A stretch of DNA of 64,000 nt from Rehmannia glutinosa (Eukaryota > Streptophyta > Magnoliopsida > Lamiales > Orobanchaceae). The translations under genes were made by a program, and so were the position numbers. Location of the stretch: assembly GCA_016081115.2 (NCBI GenBank), contig CM071929.1, forward strand, positions 5,146,001 through 5,210,000, in the 5' to 3' direction. Position 1 is the first letter of the stretch. Each line of letters starts with the position of its first letter. Of this stretch, positions 46,701 through 58,117 are shown one piece after another. The notes beneath the pieces were generated by a model. The model worked only from the letters and a program-made list of their open reading frames with translations. It was not told the origin of the DNA and did no database searches.

Positions 46701-47170
46701 AAAGGAATTCTTTACTTATCATCTTGAGTAGTTTCTAACTACGAGCTTATAGGTCACGTGGTATCACTTACTCTTTGTAAGGATGTTGATCAGGGTTCAA
46801 ACATGTATCTTTCAGTTTCTTTTAAGTTTATCTTGAGTGGTTTCTAACATTTGCTCTGGCTTAGGTATGGCAATTGTGGACAGAAGGCAGGCCATTAGAA
46901 CTGATCGATTCGTTTTCCGATGATGTGCTCGTTCGACCTGAGGTGATGCGGTGCATCCATGTGGGTCTATTATGTGTCCAGCAGAATGCAGACGATAGGC
47001 CGAATATGTCGACAGTGGTTCTGATGTTGAACGGAGAGAGTACGCTTCCCCAGCCGAAACAGCCTGGTTTTTTGATAGATATGATTCCAAGCGAAACATG
47101 TTCGTTGTCGAGCAAGAATGCATCTTGTTCAATCAATGATTTTACCATTACCACGATGGATGGTCGTTAA
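40775..47170 (+). CDS. SRLK2: S-domain (G-type lectin) receptor-like serine/threonine kinase
   Basis: Seven coding exons with GT-AG junctions: 40775-42041, 42170-42277, 45043-45191, 45607-45817, 45917-46154, 46242-46392, 46865-47170. These join to 2430 nt, 809 residues, the usual length for this family. Order: signal peptide (1 to ~25), B-lectin (~30-150), S-locus glycoprotein (~190-310), cysteine-rich/PAN (~335-417), one transmembrane helix (~427-449, then LLRRRMKEK), kinase (~492-770). The kinase motifs are complete: LGEGGFG, AVK (Lys ~520), HRDLKASN (Asp ~617), DFG (Asp ~635), MAPE. I chose the ATG at 40775 over the upstream in-frame ATG at 40664 because a clean signal peptide follows it. 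It is expected at the plasma membrane, sensing an unknown ligand and signalling by phosphorylation. It resembles the At4g27290-type subgroup (recalled, not searched). Confidence 0.92.
42299..44804 (-). mobile_element. Non-autonomous Helitron (2.5 kb) in SRLK2 intron 2
   Basis: On the minus strand it begins TCTATACTATCTATAAAAG at 44804 and ends CTAG at 42299, inserted between A and T as Helitrons are. Just inside the 3' end is a hairpin (42310-42326) with 7-bp arms CACGTGC/GCACGTG and a 3-nt loop, ~8 nt from CTAG. The interior is strongly AT-rich without a Rep/helicase ORF. It makes up most of the 2.77-kb intron. All diagnostic signs are present. Confidence 0.85.
44822..44935 (-). repeat. tRNA-like SINE fragment in SRLK2 intron 2
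   Basis: On the minus strand it has a TAGCTCACATGG A-box-like word and GGGTTCGAACC, a good Pol III B box, about 40 bp apart. A related copy in opposite orientation is at 46748-46832. No poly(A) or target duplication was found, so it may be truncated. Confidence 0.5.
45336..45552. mobile_element. Small inverted-repeat element (MITE) in SRLK2 intron 3
   Basis: The termini GGGATAATTAC and GTAATTATCCC enclose 217 bp; same family as 36087-36281. Confidence 0.6.
46415..46694. mobile_element. Tourist-like MITE copy in SRLK2 intron 6 (inverted)
   Basis: Reverse-complement similarity to 47407-47745 along most of its length, ending TTTGCAAACACTC. Termini are eroded. Confidence 0.5.
46748..46832 (+). 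repeat. tRNA-like SINE fragment in SRLK2 intron 6
   Basis: It shares AGGTCACGTGGTAT..., CTTACTCTTTGTAA, GATCAGGGTTCAAAC and ATGTATCTTTCAG words with the minus-strand copy at 44822-44935. The B box is slightly decayed (GGGTTCAAAC). Confidence 0.45.
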
Positions 47171-47406
47171 GAGAATGATTTGCAGACCAAGTGTAAGTAT
47201 GTTTTTTTTTCCTGGAATGTTATAATATGAGAAACTGCTATGGTTGGTGCATAGTTTTGTACGGTGCAACTTCCAAATTGAGGATACTAATTTGTTCATG
47301 TCTAGTAATTTGTTCGCAGTTGTATTGAGCGTTAAAACGTTGTAAAAGTAGGTCGTTGGACGAAGTTTTGAAGGGGAAATTAATTTTTAGTTTATTGACA
47401 CATTGT

Positions 47407-47745
47407 GGGAGTGTTTGCAAAAACTTCTGCTTTTAGAAGAAGTGATTTATTATAGCAGAAGTAGAAGTAGTTGAGAATCAGAAATTGGTAGTGTTTGAAA
47501 ATAGAATTAAAAGTTGAGAATGATAAGTTGAGAGTGTTTGGTGAAAAAGTAGTAAAAGTACTTATTTATTTGTAAAATTCAAACTAGATGTAGAAGCAGA
47601 ATTTAAAGCATCCCTCTCACTGCTTTTAGAATCTGATTAAATGAAGCAGAATTAGAAGTTGAATTGGTATATGCAAACACTAAAAACTGTTTTTTTTAAT
47701 CAAAAAACTAAAAAACACTTATTTTTAGTGTTTGCAAACACTCCC
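47407..47745. mobile_element. Tourist/Harbinger-like MITE downstream of SRLK2
   Basis: 339 bp with termini GGGAGTGTTTGCAAA and TTTGCAAACACTCCC, flanked by TGT on both sides (possible 3-bp duplication). This is the best-preserved of three copies around the SRLK genes. No coding capacity. Confidence 0.6.
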
Positions 47746-47783
47746 TGTAACAAGAATAGTTATAATTGTTGGACCCTTTTTGA

Positions 47784-48418
47784 TAGGGGTGGCCAAATGG
47801 AACCGAAATCGGGTTCCAAACCGGAATCGAACCGTGATCAACGGTTCGAAACCGAACTAGAACCGGAGCCGGAGCCGTGCCGGCCGGTACCAGTTCCAGT
47901 TCCTTGGTCTCAAAAATCGTGAAACCGATTGTTTTAACTGTCGGTGGAACCGTAGTGGAACCGGTTGTTTTCAGTGTTAAAATTAATTTATTTATTGGTA
48001 AAATTATGCTAGAAGAAATGTTAAATGCTTATTATGATGTTTTATATTCGTAACTAAATGAGACGCATTTTAAACTTAATGTTGTAAAGGAACTACGTGA
48101 ACTTTGATTTATTTAGACTCTACTATTATATATAGATAATTTAATATTAGTATTCATATTAAGTACAATTATACAAAATTTAATTGAATATTAAGTCTAA
48201 GTTTTTTTCTTTCCTTTTCCTTTTTTTTGTAATTGAAATTGATAGACAAATTTAAAAAAAATTAAAAATTATCAAAAGACAAACAAACGGTTCCGGTTAA
48301 AATCAGAATCGGAACCGTGAAGGAACAGAGTTCCGAACCAGAACCAGAACTGTCGGTTCGGTTTTGGAACCGGAATCATGAGGCAACGGTTCCAGTTCCG
48401 GAACCGTGGCCACCCCTA
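47784..48418. mobile_element. hAT-type MITE 2 (635 bp, different interior)
   Basis: The termini are TAGGGGTGGCCA and TGGCCACCCCTA. Flanks CTTTTTGA (47776-47783) and GTTTTAGA (48419-48426) agree at 6 of 8 positions, consistent with a decayed 8-bp duplication. The interior arms are rich in GGTTCCGG/CCGGAACC-like words instead of the CGTGTCG words of MITEs 1 and 3. Confidence 0.7.
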
Positions 48419-48426
48419 GTTTTAGA

Positions 48427-49106
48427 TGAAACATTTCTTTTGTTTTTCTTTTAAAATAAAAGGCATCAGTTTACAACAATGCCCTTGAGAATTGATTGTG
48501 TCTTACATTTCCCATTCACAAGCAACACACATTTCAACTCTTCTCCACCCGACATGTATAGGAATATTACAGTTATCCTTTAAATTTAAGGCTCGTTTTT
48601 TTTAATAGCCAAACATCATGAGGTTTTGTAATTATCCCTTTAACATAATAAAAAAAGGATAGTAAAATAATAGCAATGTTGTTTTATATTTCCTTGGGTT
48701 GGTGAGAAAGCCATGGAAATACCCTTTGCAGGAAAGGGCGAAAAATAAAAACAAACAAACTCAGTATGTCTTGCGAAAAGAGGAAGATTTTGCCATTTTG
48801 GTGGAAACTATGGCAAGTAGAAGAAAAGACTTTTTTGTCTTGTGACGACAGACAGACAACCTTTGGCTTAGTTGACAGAACAAAATCAGTACCGATGAAA
48901 GGGCCAATTAAGTGGAAACACTCGGTCAATATATTGGCTTTGTTAGCAAGGAAACGAAGACCTTCAAATCATGAAAGGCGGGTTGGCTTGTTGATGCAAA
49001 AGCCGATTCTTCTTCAATTCTTTTGTGGGTCGGCCTTTGCTACAAGGAATCATTAATAATGAAAGTTGAAATCATGTAAATGTTACATTTCATTTGGATT
49101 TTGAGT
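48427..49106. other. Intergenic sequence without a supported gene
   Basis: Short frames on both strands (for example 48766-49056) show no family features. A TTTTGTAATTATCCC word near 48633-48647 is one end of the small MITE family seen at 36087 and 45336. Confidence 0.4.
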
Positions 49107-49114
49107 GTTTTAAG

Positions 49115-49613
49115 TAGGGGTGTCAATCGTGTCGTGTTTCGTGTTTGCAGATCGTGTTCTGACACGGTTATTACACGTTTGACACGAACACGAACACGAA
49201 CACGAAATGTTTAATTACACATGAATACGACACGTTTATGATACGGGTAACACGACACGACACAAAATACCTATATAATTTAAAGTTGATACAAAAAAAT
49301 TAAAAAAATTGAAAAAAGAAGAAGCTAAAATTACAAATAAAAAATACATTAAATTATTAGAAAATGCATTCAGCGATTAGTCCATACCATATAACCAACT
49401 AAAACATCAAAAAAATTGAAAATAACATGTCACTATACAATTAAATGGGTTAAATAGGTCAATCGTGTTGACATGCAGGTTGACCTGACCTAACCTATTT
49501 ATTTCCTGTGTTAATCGGGTCCGACCCGAATTTGACCTGGACCCTCGAAGGGTTGTACATATACATGCTAAATTCGTGTTAGGTTCGTGTCGTGTCACAA
49601 ATTGACACCTCTA
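49115..49613. mobile_element. hAT-type MITE 3 (499 bp)
   Basis: The termini are TAGGGGTGTCAATCG and TTGACACCTCTA, with perfect 8-bp duplication GTTTTAAG at 49107-49114 and 49614-49621. The interior resembles MITE 1 (CGTGTCGTG words). Confidence 0.85.
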
Positions 49614-49621
49614 GTTTTAAG

Positions 49622-51518
49622 GGTTGGAAGAAATATTGGTAAGTAAATTCAATTCAAATTTATTTATTTTTTGAATTTTTTAAGGGATAATTACAAAAAC
49701 AACTCTGAGATTTAACCTAAATACAGAAATCTCTAATTATCTTCAAAATTATAAATACCCTACAAACATCCCACCTTGAGATAGTTATTTACCTAACAAA
49801 TACTCATGATGGTGCAATTTATAAAATAAAAATAATTGTCAATGTATATTTGTGTAATATTTTGCATCTTTGATAAAATGTATTACATATATATTATATA
49901 ACTTTAAGTTTATGATGAATAATAAGAAATTAAAAGTATAAATGTATTAGCTAATATAAAATATTATGTTATATTGTAATTTAATAGGGACTAATATTAA
50001 AGTTAAATAATTTGAAACTAAATGTAAAATATAATAAATTTAATATTAACCCATTAATTAATTAAATTATCGAAGTTAATTTATAAAATAAGTACAAATT
50101 TATTCATATTAAATACTTTTTAAATGATGTTGTTATTTCAAAATGAGATTTACCCTTAAAAAACTGAATTGAGAATTAGCATATAGTATTTGAAAACAAA
50201 ACTACTCTCAAAATATTTTTAAAAATATTCCAGTATCGATAAAATCATAAAAAGACTCCAAATTCCAAAACATAGATTAAATAATATTTATGCCCACTGT
50301 GGCACTGTCTACACACTACACCAGTCGAAACGATAGTTTTATATATAACTGAAGAAAAAAAAAACATACAAAGAGGCTAAATAGCCCAATCCATAAGATT
50401 ACATAGAGCGATCCATATGGAAAACAATTTTCCAAATTCAAATTGAAAGACTGAAAATTGCAAGATAAACTCACAAAAAGTGGTCACAATCCCAAATGAA
50501 AAGAAAAATACAAGGCTTGGAAAGATAACAAGTGAAAAATTTTGTTACAAAAGATAAAACCAAAACTCCATCAAATGGCTAGTAGTTCCAAATCCATCAC
50601 AAAACCTTCCTTCAATCATCAAAATACCGGATCCAACTCCATCTCTGTCTTTCTTGATGAAACCATTGTGAAACCACCTTCCGCAGATCTATCAACCACC
50701 AAAGTCACAAGATTCGAAATTCATCGACCACGGCATCAAAGATTCAAAAGACTAAGATCTAGAACCCAAATGGTCGGATCGAAAAATAACAAAACGAAAA
50801 TAAAAATAAAAAACAAAACAAAAATAAATTCCCACAAAGGGAAACCAAACACTCCCATTAAGAGAGACTAAAGTCCCACAAGGGGAAAAATACACTCCCA
50901 AATCGGGAGAAAACGCAAGAAACCGAAAAACTAGAGCATTTTAGTTGTTCCTCCATCCTCTTTGTTGGAGAAATTAGGGAAAAATAGGGTTTGTGGTTGA
51001 GAGGATGTAGAGAGAAAGTAGTGAGAATGGAAGAAGAGAGAAAGATTCGTTGATTCTCAATACAAATCAAATCTCATTGGTCCTTTTTTTCTCATATTTC
51101 TTTTATTCATGCATAAGCAATTGCCAATTAGCATTTAGCATATTACAATATTACATATCCCACACGGCACACCACCTACCCCCGAGAAAAAAAGATTAAA
51201 TAAATAATAATATTATAACAATTAACAGGGATTTAAAAATGATGATGAGCGTGACAACAACCCATCATCATTCAAGTCCACAACTTCAACTTCAATTTCA
51301 ATTCAACTCCGACGACGTCGTGTTGTCTCAAACTTGAATCATTAAGTTTAATTAATTAGGTTAATAATCATGAAATTTTGAGTTTAAGTTTTGCGAGTAT
51401 GATAGCAATTACTTTTTTAAATTTATATTTGGTGTTGGTAATTATTTAATTAATATGTATTATGGCAGAATAATTATTACTAGTGGTCCAGTGGAAAGCT
51501 AATTTGAGGTTTTTGCAC
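49622..51518. other. AT-rich intergenic sequence upstream of the FQR1-like gene
   Basis: No supported gene. Around 49685 is a GGGATAATTACAAAAA end of the small MITE family. A 109-codon frame at 50542-50871 is lysine/serine-rich and lacks recognisable features or a conserved partner in the window, so I do not call it. Confidence 0.4.
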
Positions 51519-51525
51519 TATAAAT
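51519..51525 (+). promoter_or_regulatory. Probable TATA box of the FQR1-like gene
   Basis: TATAAAT, 98 bp upstream of the start codon, followed by a CT-rich leader (from about 51550) typical of plant 5' UTRs. Confidence 0.6.
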
Positions 51526-51622
51526 TGGGAGGCCCATTTGATGGCCTAACTCTCCTCTCAGTCCTCTGTCAAACGCATTCTTATCCCTTCCTTGAGAAGA
51601 AATCAATTAAACTGCATTATCA

Positions 51623-54600
51623 ATGGCCACCAAAGTTTACATAGTGTAAGTGCTAATTTGTAATCTTCTCATTCCTTTTTTTTTAAATATTAATTTAAGA
51701 TTGTATTTTTTGAGTATTTGGTTGGGTTTTTCTCTGCTTTCTTTCTTGATCTTAATCGTTCTTGCACTGTTGCAATTCTTTATGTTTTATTTGGTTTGTC
51801 TTTTTCTTTTGTATTTCCTTTGTCGAATTTGGATCTATTAGGCTTATGTCGGCGATTCTTGATTTCATGACTGCGAGCCTTTTAATTTTAAGTGATCAAT
51901 ACTTAGTCAGAACTGTTTATTACGTAGCTACCATTTAATTTCTGTTGTTTAAATTTGAATGCAGTAATAAATTTCGTAATACGTATTCCAGAAATCTGAA
52001 TAACCGAAAAGAACTGATCATAGTTAGTTGAGGTTTATAGAAAGATTGTTGAAACTTGTCAGAATATATTGCCTGTCCCAGTACAGAATCCATACGCTTG
52101 TGTGGTTAAACTTTTTTTTTTTTTTTTTTTTTATTTTGGTTAAGGATGTTTTGCTGAATTGTCTCAATAATGGTGCCCTTGAGCTAGTCAATTTATATTT
52201 TGTTTCTAAATAGAATATGTTACCTGAGAAGGGATATTGATCAATGTTTTAATCTGTGGTGTTATATTACACTAGATTGCTTAAGCTTTGTGAGCTAATA
52301 TAACCATATTCCTTCCATTTGGATTATATCATTTATTATATATTGTATTTCGTTCTGTTTGTAATACTAATCATTTTTCATCCAATGAGTTGGTGAAAGC
52401 ATGAAGTGTCTCACACTAAACATCTATTTGGAAAAAAAATCAGATTGTCCAGAACTTCAAATTCTGAAACATCCATTTCTGGAAAATTCTCTCAAGAATC
52501 TGACTGCATCTGTTCTGTAATTTATATTTTTTGTTTTAAAGCTCAATCAATTTTTTTTTGGGTTGGACGGGGGGATGTGTCCATGTTGAAAATGGGAAGG
52601 TTTATATTTCACCAGAAATCGGCAAAACTCCACTCCTTAATGCCATATTCAATCATTCCCATGTACTTTCTATGTGAAGTTGAATTGATAATGTTTAGAG
52701 TTGAAGTTAATTTTTAATTTAAACCTTTTGTGCTATCGGTTATTTTGTATAGAGTAAAAATAGAACTTCTAATGTCCATGTGGTGTGACGACACACTGAT
52801 ACAGAGTTTGGGGAGGAAGATTTAAATATGGTAGTAGAAAGCTTGTCGACCCCCAAAAGTACACCCTTGGCATCGCCCCGAACTTTACTTGTAATGAGAA
52901 CATCACATTTATTTCAGCCAAATAATTAATGATTCTTTTGCGGACTGAAGTTCCTTCCAATATATGATGCATTGGTTATGGGACTACAAATATTCTTGAT
53001 TCTGGTGTCCTGTATTCTTTCTCAGAAATAAATTTTCATTCTTCTTTATTAATACTTTGCTGGATTTGATAATCTCACTTTCATCTTTTCACAGCTACTA
53101 TTCTATGTATGGACATGTGGAGAAACTAGCTGAAGAGATACTGAAGGGAGCTGCATCGGTTGAAGGAGTTGAGGCCAAACTATGGCAGGTACAAATTATC
53201 TTCCCTCACTATCTGTAGTAATATGTCACATGAAACAAGGAAACCTAGAATTCCAGCCCGTGTTTTTCATCTTCTTTCTCTAGCATTTTGCTTCTTGTTT
53301 TATCAAATGCCCGCAAAAAGGACGTTTTTCAATGTTTTTTTTTGTCAATTGTATCATGTTCTCTCTTAGATGTAAGTAAGACTATTAGAATAACCCCTAA
53401 TAAGTATTGAAGCGGTATTTGAAGAGAAGAAACTCAATTTACAGCATTTGGAAATTAGTTTCTTTCTTGGCTTGAAATTACGGATTTGCACTGAGAAACC
53501 TCTTCCTCATTTGATATATTCATCGATCTCATTGTATCCATTTCCCAAAAATGATTTCTATTTCAGCTTTATTGAACAAAAAAAAACATTTCAGCTTCTT
53601 TGTAACTCTGTGTCACAGGTCCCTGAAACGCTACCAGATGAGGTTCTCACGAAAATGAGTGCGCCTCCAAAGAGTGATATTCCCATTATCACGCCTAATG
53701 AACTTGCGGAGGCTGATGGCTTCATATTTGGGTTCCCCACAAGGTTCGGGATGATGGCTGCACAATTCAAAGCATTTTTCGATGCTACTGGAGGCCTATG
53801 GAGAACACAACAGCTTGCCGGAAAGCCTGCTGGCATCTTCTACAGCACCGGGTCTCAAGGCGGTGGCCAAGAAACTACAGCGTAATTCCATAAGCAGACC
53901 TGAAATTCATCTATATTTTAAGTTCACTATGGCTTCAATTGGATTGATGGATTTTAAATCCATCTTATATGGAGTTATTTGAAATCCTTTCCACAAATCT
54001 TCCCCGCTAATCCATCTTATATGGAGTTACTTGAAATCCTTAGGTTGCATTTGGATAGAAATTGAAGCTAAGATTTCGAACCCATAATAACAGATCCATT
54101 TAACTTGTTTTGGTAATTTCATAATTCAATGAATTTATAATTCTTAGCTCCTATTTTTAGCTATTTTTGAGTCATAGTGGTGGATTTTAAATCCATCTTA
54201 CATGGAATCATTTGGACGGAATAATTTAAATTTGAGGGGAGGATTTGTCGAAAGGATTTCAAATGAATCCAAATAAGATGGACTTGAAATCCACCACAAG
54301 TGGTTGCATTTGGATGGAAAGGAAGATTTCGGTGGAAGTATTTCAAATGACACCCAATAAGATGGATGTGAAATCCCCCACAATAACTTCGAAAATAGCT
54401 CAAAATAGGAGCTCAAGGATTTGAAAATTGTATATAATGTAATCCAAACAAGATCAATTGATTTGTTATTATGGATTTGACATCCCTATCTCAAAGCCAT
54501 CAATCCAAATGAAGCGTAATCGTTCATCTTTTCCTATGTTTATAGTTCGGTTATAGTCATGGAATATTGAGTTCTCTCTATTCTTTGATTTGTTGCAGAT

Positions 54601-54833
54601 TGACTGCTATCACTCAGCTTGTTCACCACGGATTGATCTTTGTGCCCATTGGATACACATTTGGAGCAGGCATGTTTGAAATGGAAAAAATAAAAGGTGG
54701 AAGTCCTTATGGAGCTGGAACTTTTGCCGGCGATGGATCAAGACAGCCATCTGAGCTCGAAACCGAGCAGGCTTTCCATCAAGGGAAGTATATTGCCACT
54801 ATTGCCAAGAAACTAAAGGGAACAGCTGCCTGA
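51623..54833 (+). CDS. FQR1: FQR1-like NAD(P)H:quinone dehydrogenase (flavodoxin-like, WrbA family)
   Basis: Four coding exons with GT-AG junctions: 51623-51645 (23 nt), 53095-53188, 53619-53881, 54599-54833. These join to 615 nt and 204 residues, the same length as Arabidopsis FQR1. The enzyme is a soluble FMN protein that reduces quinones by two electrons using NAD(P)H, limiting one-electron radical formation. Arabidopsis FQR1 is auxin-induced (established knowledge). Visible: an N-terminal flavodoxin phosphate loop spread over exons 1-2 (MATKVYIV ... YYSMYGHVEKLAEEI), FGFPTRFGMMAAQFKAFFDATGGLW, and the FMN-contacting STGSQGGGQETT block crossing into exon 4. No signal peptide or membrane segment, so cytosolic or membrane-peripheral. 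Introns 1 (1.45 kb) and 3 (717 bp, with fold-back repeats) are long. I see no defects. Confidence 0.93.
53945..54500. repeat. Fold-back repeat in intron 3 of the FQR1-like gene
   Basis: GATGGATTTTAAATCCATC (53948-53966) is nearly palindromic. Blocks such as ATCCATCTTATATGGA and TGCATTTGGAT recur in direct and inverted orientation (53964, 54012, 54046, 54190, 54280, 54303, 54358). It looks like overlapping decayed fold-back transposons and has no coding capacity. Confidence 0.5.
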
Positions 54834-55260
54834 TCTCTTCCCACATACAAATATACTGTTTGCATTCATATGATTTTTTTAAATTTCTTTTTCTTTGTCT
54901 GTTTTAAGTATCTTCATTTTATGTGATATGTGATTCTTGCTGGGTTGCACATGTTCGGTTGAATACAGTGGTTATGCAAATATCAAAAGTACGTTTACCT
55001 TAAATATCTTTGATGTTCTTACCCGCATTAGCATATTTTTTTTTTACATTTATTGTATTTCGAAATTGTGTTTTGTGGATAGATCTAAACTTGACGTAAC
55101 CCAACCCGGAACCGGCCTGTTTAACCATTCCCTGGTATTAACCGCCCTGAGGATCGGGATTTTCCGATCATTGATCCATCAATTCCAACACGAAACCAGA
55201 GTTGACCCGGATCCTCTACATTTCCATTATGTAAATTTTGTGTAACTTTCAAAGAGAGAA
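54834..55260 (+). other. 3' flank of the FQR1-like gene
   Basis: Presumed 3' UTR and downstream sequence. T-rich, with no second gene seen. Confidence 0.4.
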
Positions 55261-55314
55261 AGACGCTAGGATAAAAATAACAGCAGGTCTCTCTGTGAGA
55301 CGGTGTGTGACCAA

Positions 55315-55509
55315 TGGCGTAGTCAGGACAATATAGTATGCTGGGCCGGTACACGAAAGTGTGGTGGGCCGAATAGAAAAACCATGAAAAATCATATAAA
55401 TTCCAACTAATATATATATTTTTTTAAAAATATTTGCTTAGTAAAAAAAATTATTTTTTTAAAAGAGGGGGGCCCGGGGCCCGGGTTGACCCCCCCTTGG
55501 CTATGCCAA
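55315..55509. mobile_element. Small inverted-repeat element (about 195 bp)
   Basis: The ends TGGCGTAGTCAG and CTTGGCTATGCCA are imperfect inverted repeats. It appears to be inserted in a GAGACGGTGTGTGAC-containing repeat that resumes near 55511. The superfamily is not determined. Confidence 0.4.
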
Positions 55510-56927
55510 TGCGTGTGACTGTGAGACGGTGTGTGACTGTGAAACGGTGATACTTTTAGTGTAAAATGTGATACTTTGTCTAAATACACTAACTTTTACA
55601 CTAAAGGTATAACCGTGGACTTTTAACGTCTCACATAAGTTTTTGCGTAAAAATAATGGGAAACCTACTTTCACACATTCATTATTTTTGTGTCTTTATC
55701 TCTCTTAAATTTACACAAAATTTATGGAATGGAAATGTAGATAATCCATTTCCGACTATTTGTGGGTATAATATGGGGATTTGCAGATTTTCCAATAATT
55801 AGAGGTATGCAACGTAATTTTTCTTGGTAAGCTTGAGTTAGTCCCTCACCTGGTGTGTAATAAGAAAAGTTTAATTTGTGGAGCAACCGAGAAATATAAA
55901 CAAGGTGGCAAGGGTACAGGTTTACTATTATCATAATTTGTGGGATACCATAAATATTTCCAGTAACTATAGCCACAGGAAAAAAAAAAAAAAAGGTTAC
56001 AATAAGTTTCAATTTAAGAAAAAATGTTTTACATTTAATGTATATCTAATAAAAGCGTCCAATATCGAATATAAATTAGAGCTAAAAATTCAGTTTCACG
56101 TGTTACCCAAATCATTAAACAAAGAACAAGTTTTAGCCTCGAAATATTCATGTCAATCCATGTTGTATGAATGATAAGTTTTTCTCTTGATTCTTATAAT
56201 CTTATCACTTTCTGGTGCCCATTAATTTAATACATCAATATTCTTTTCAAGTCGTGTTTAAATTACCTGATCACGAAAGCATTAAAATATTATCAACTTT
56301 TTTGACTGAATTTTTAAAATTAGAGCCCAAATTAAAATGCCCATTATCCGAACACTGAATTATGAAAATTCTTGTTAGTGCGTTTATGGGACAAATTATT
56401 AAAAAATATCAGGTCAAGTCACAGCATTAATGGTCTGTCGGTAAGTGTTATTAGCTCAAAATTTTTTAGAAGCACATTTTGCACCAATTAATAACTTGAT
56501 TCCATTATTAGTTTAGCAATTAGCATGCAGTGAGCATATAATTAATCATACTGCAAATTGATCATTTCATACAAAAAATTACAGACTTTATTGAGAAGAT
56601 AAATATTTAGTGTTTTTTTTATAGAGGCTGATCATGATTAATATTTAATATTCAATGTTCAGATGCTTTCTTTTTGTACTCATTTTTTTTTTTTTTTTTT
56701 TTTTTTGATAACTCAGCTTCCAGGCTTACGTCCCCGACTACGAGAGACAACGACTCGGCTAAGCAAAGTTAATGTATGGCTCTTTAAACAAATATTCTTG
56801 AGTACTTTATGATGGCTAGCTAGGTGTAAGGTGACTACATCAAAATATATATGCTACGCGCTAGGAAATAGTAATAGGTCCCTATTTGTAAATAGATTTG
56901 AGTTCAAGGCATATATATTGCTATGTA
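55510..56927. other. AT-rich intergenic sequence
   Basis: No supported gene. It contains GTGAGACGGTGTGTGACTG repeats near 55512-55550 and a long T run at about 56683-56706. Confidence 0.4.
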
Positions 56928-56935
56928 CAAATAAT

Positions 56936-57136
56936 TAGGAGTGTCAATTTGGGTCATTGAATCGGGTTTGTGTTCCATATCAGGTTAATTTCGGGTTATG
57001 CTCAAAATACATCAAAAAATATGTAAAAGATAAAACAACTACGTTTTAAACAAATTAGTACTTCGTGTCGGGTTCGTGTCAGTCGTATTTGTGTTCGGGT
57101 CGGATTTTCGTATCGTGTCAGGGTTTGACTCCCCTA
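56936..57136. mobile_element. hAT-type MITE 4 (201 bp, internally deleted)
   Basis: The termini are TAGGAGTGTCAA and TTTGACTCCCCTA, with perfect 8-bp duplication CAAATAAT at 56928-56935 and 57137-57144. It shares the GGGTTCGTGTC/CGTGTCAGG words of MITEs 1 and 3 but is less than half their length. Confidence 0.85.
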
Positions 57137-57431
57137 CAAATAATAGTTGTGTTTCAGGCAATATTTTTTTTCCACAATCCCGTCTTTTCGGATTATGATG
57201 TGTAATTAACATCTCGGTTTATTACAAAAACACTATGCATCTGATGTTGCATAAGCTAAAGCCCTCTATAATGACATTGATCATCTCCTGGGTGTGTTTG
57301 CTGAGCATGAAAGCAAGATGTCACTATCCAAAATAATGTTTAATTAAAAATTCGGAACAGAGATCGAACTGAATTAATAATCGTGTCATTGGTTTAACCG
57401 TTCTAAAAAACCAGTAGGCCCACATACATAC

Positions 57432-57624
57432 TGTTAATGTTGAGCTTAAACATATTGGAAGAGAATGTGTTGAATTTTCATTTCAAACTTGAAGTACAAA
57501 TGAGTCTGTATACAGAGTTTATATAGAAGCTACAGTAACAACTTCTGTAACTAACTTTTAACAACTTCAACAAACTTAACTACCACCTATAACAAAATCG
57601 TGTAACAACTTTAACTCTAATACA
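57432..57624 (-). repeat. Element E 3' LTR
   Basis: 193 bp, TGTTAATGTTGAGC...CTCTAATACA, nearly identical to 61845-62036. Right of it CCCCCATC is the sense polypurine tract GATGGGGG (57625-57632). Confidence 0.85.
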
Positions 57625-57648
57625 CCCCCATCAAGCTGAACCAGGGGG

Positions 57649-58116
57649 TTAAGCCAAGCACAATTTTGAACAGAATTGTTGAAACCGAGTAACAGACAAG
57701 GACTTAGTGAGAACATCAGCAACCTGAGAATCTGAAGGAATGGTCCGGACATCAACCTCATGAGACTGCACTTTCTCTCGAACAAAGTGAACATCGACTT
57801 CTATGTGTTTGGTTCGTGAGTGAAAAACTGGATTGGAGGCTAAGGCAACAGCACCAGAGTTATCACACCACAACACAGAGGGGTTTTCAATATTGATACC
57901 TAGCTCAACAAACAATGATCTAGCCCAAATTAACTCAGTAGTTGCAGCAGCTAAACACCTATACTCAGACTCAGTACTACTCTTGGCAACCACATGTTGC
58001 TTCTTAGATGACCAAGCAATCAGGTTGGCCCCATGAAAGACACAATATCCAGAAGTGCTCCTCCTATCATCAAGACAACTGGCCCAATCAGTATCCGCAA
58101 ACCCTTCAAGATGCAT
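57649..58116 (-). pseudogene. Element E RNase H domain
   Basis: An open frame of 155 codons with FADTDWASC, RRSTSGYCVFHG, WSSKKQHVVAKSSTESEY and the CDNSGAVALA and SRTKHIEVDVHFVRE blocks of Copia RNase H. It ends with the natural polyprotein stop. It is out of frame with the RT part because of a one-base shift near 58140. Confidence 0.85.
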
Positions 58117-58117
58117 T

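Noticed and set aside
48766..49056. 96-codon plus-strand frame
   Set aside because: No recognisable motif and no splice or promoter context. It could be a decayed fragment, but cannot be supported.
50542..50871. 109-codon lysine/serine-rich frame upstream of the FQR1-like gene
   Set aside because: Composition follows the A-rich DNA. There are no motifs, no promoter evidence and no second copy to show conservation.
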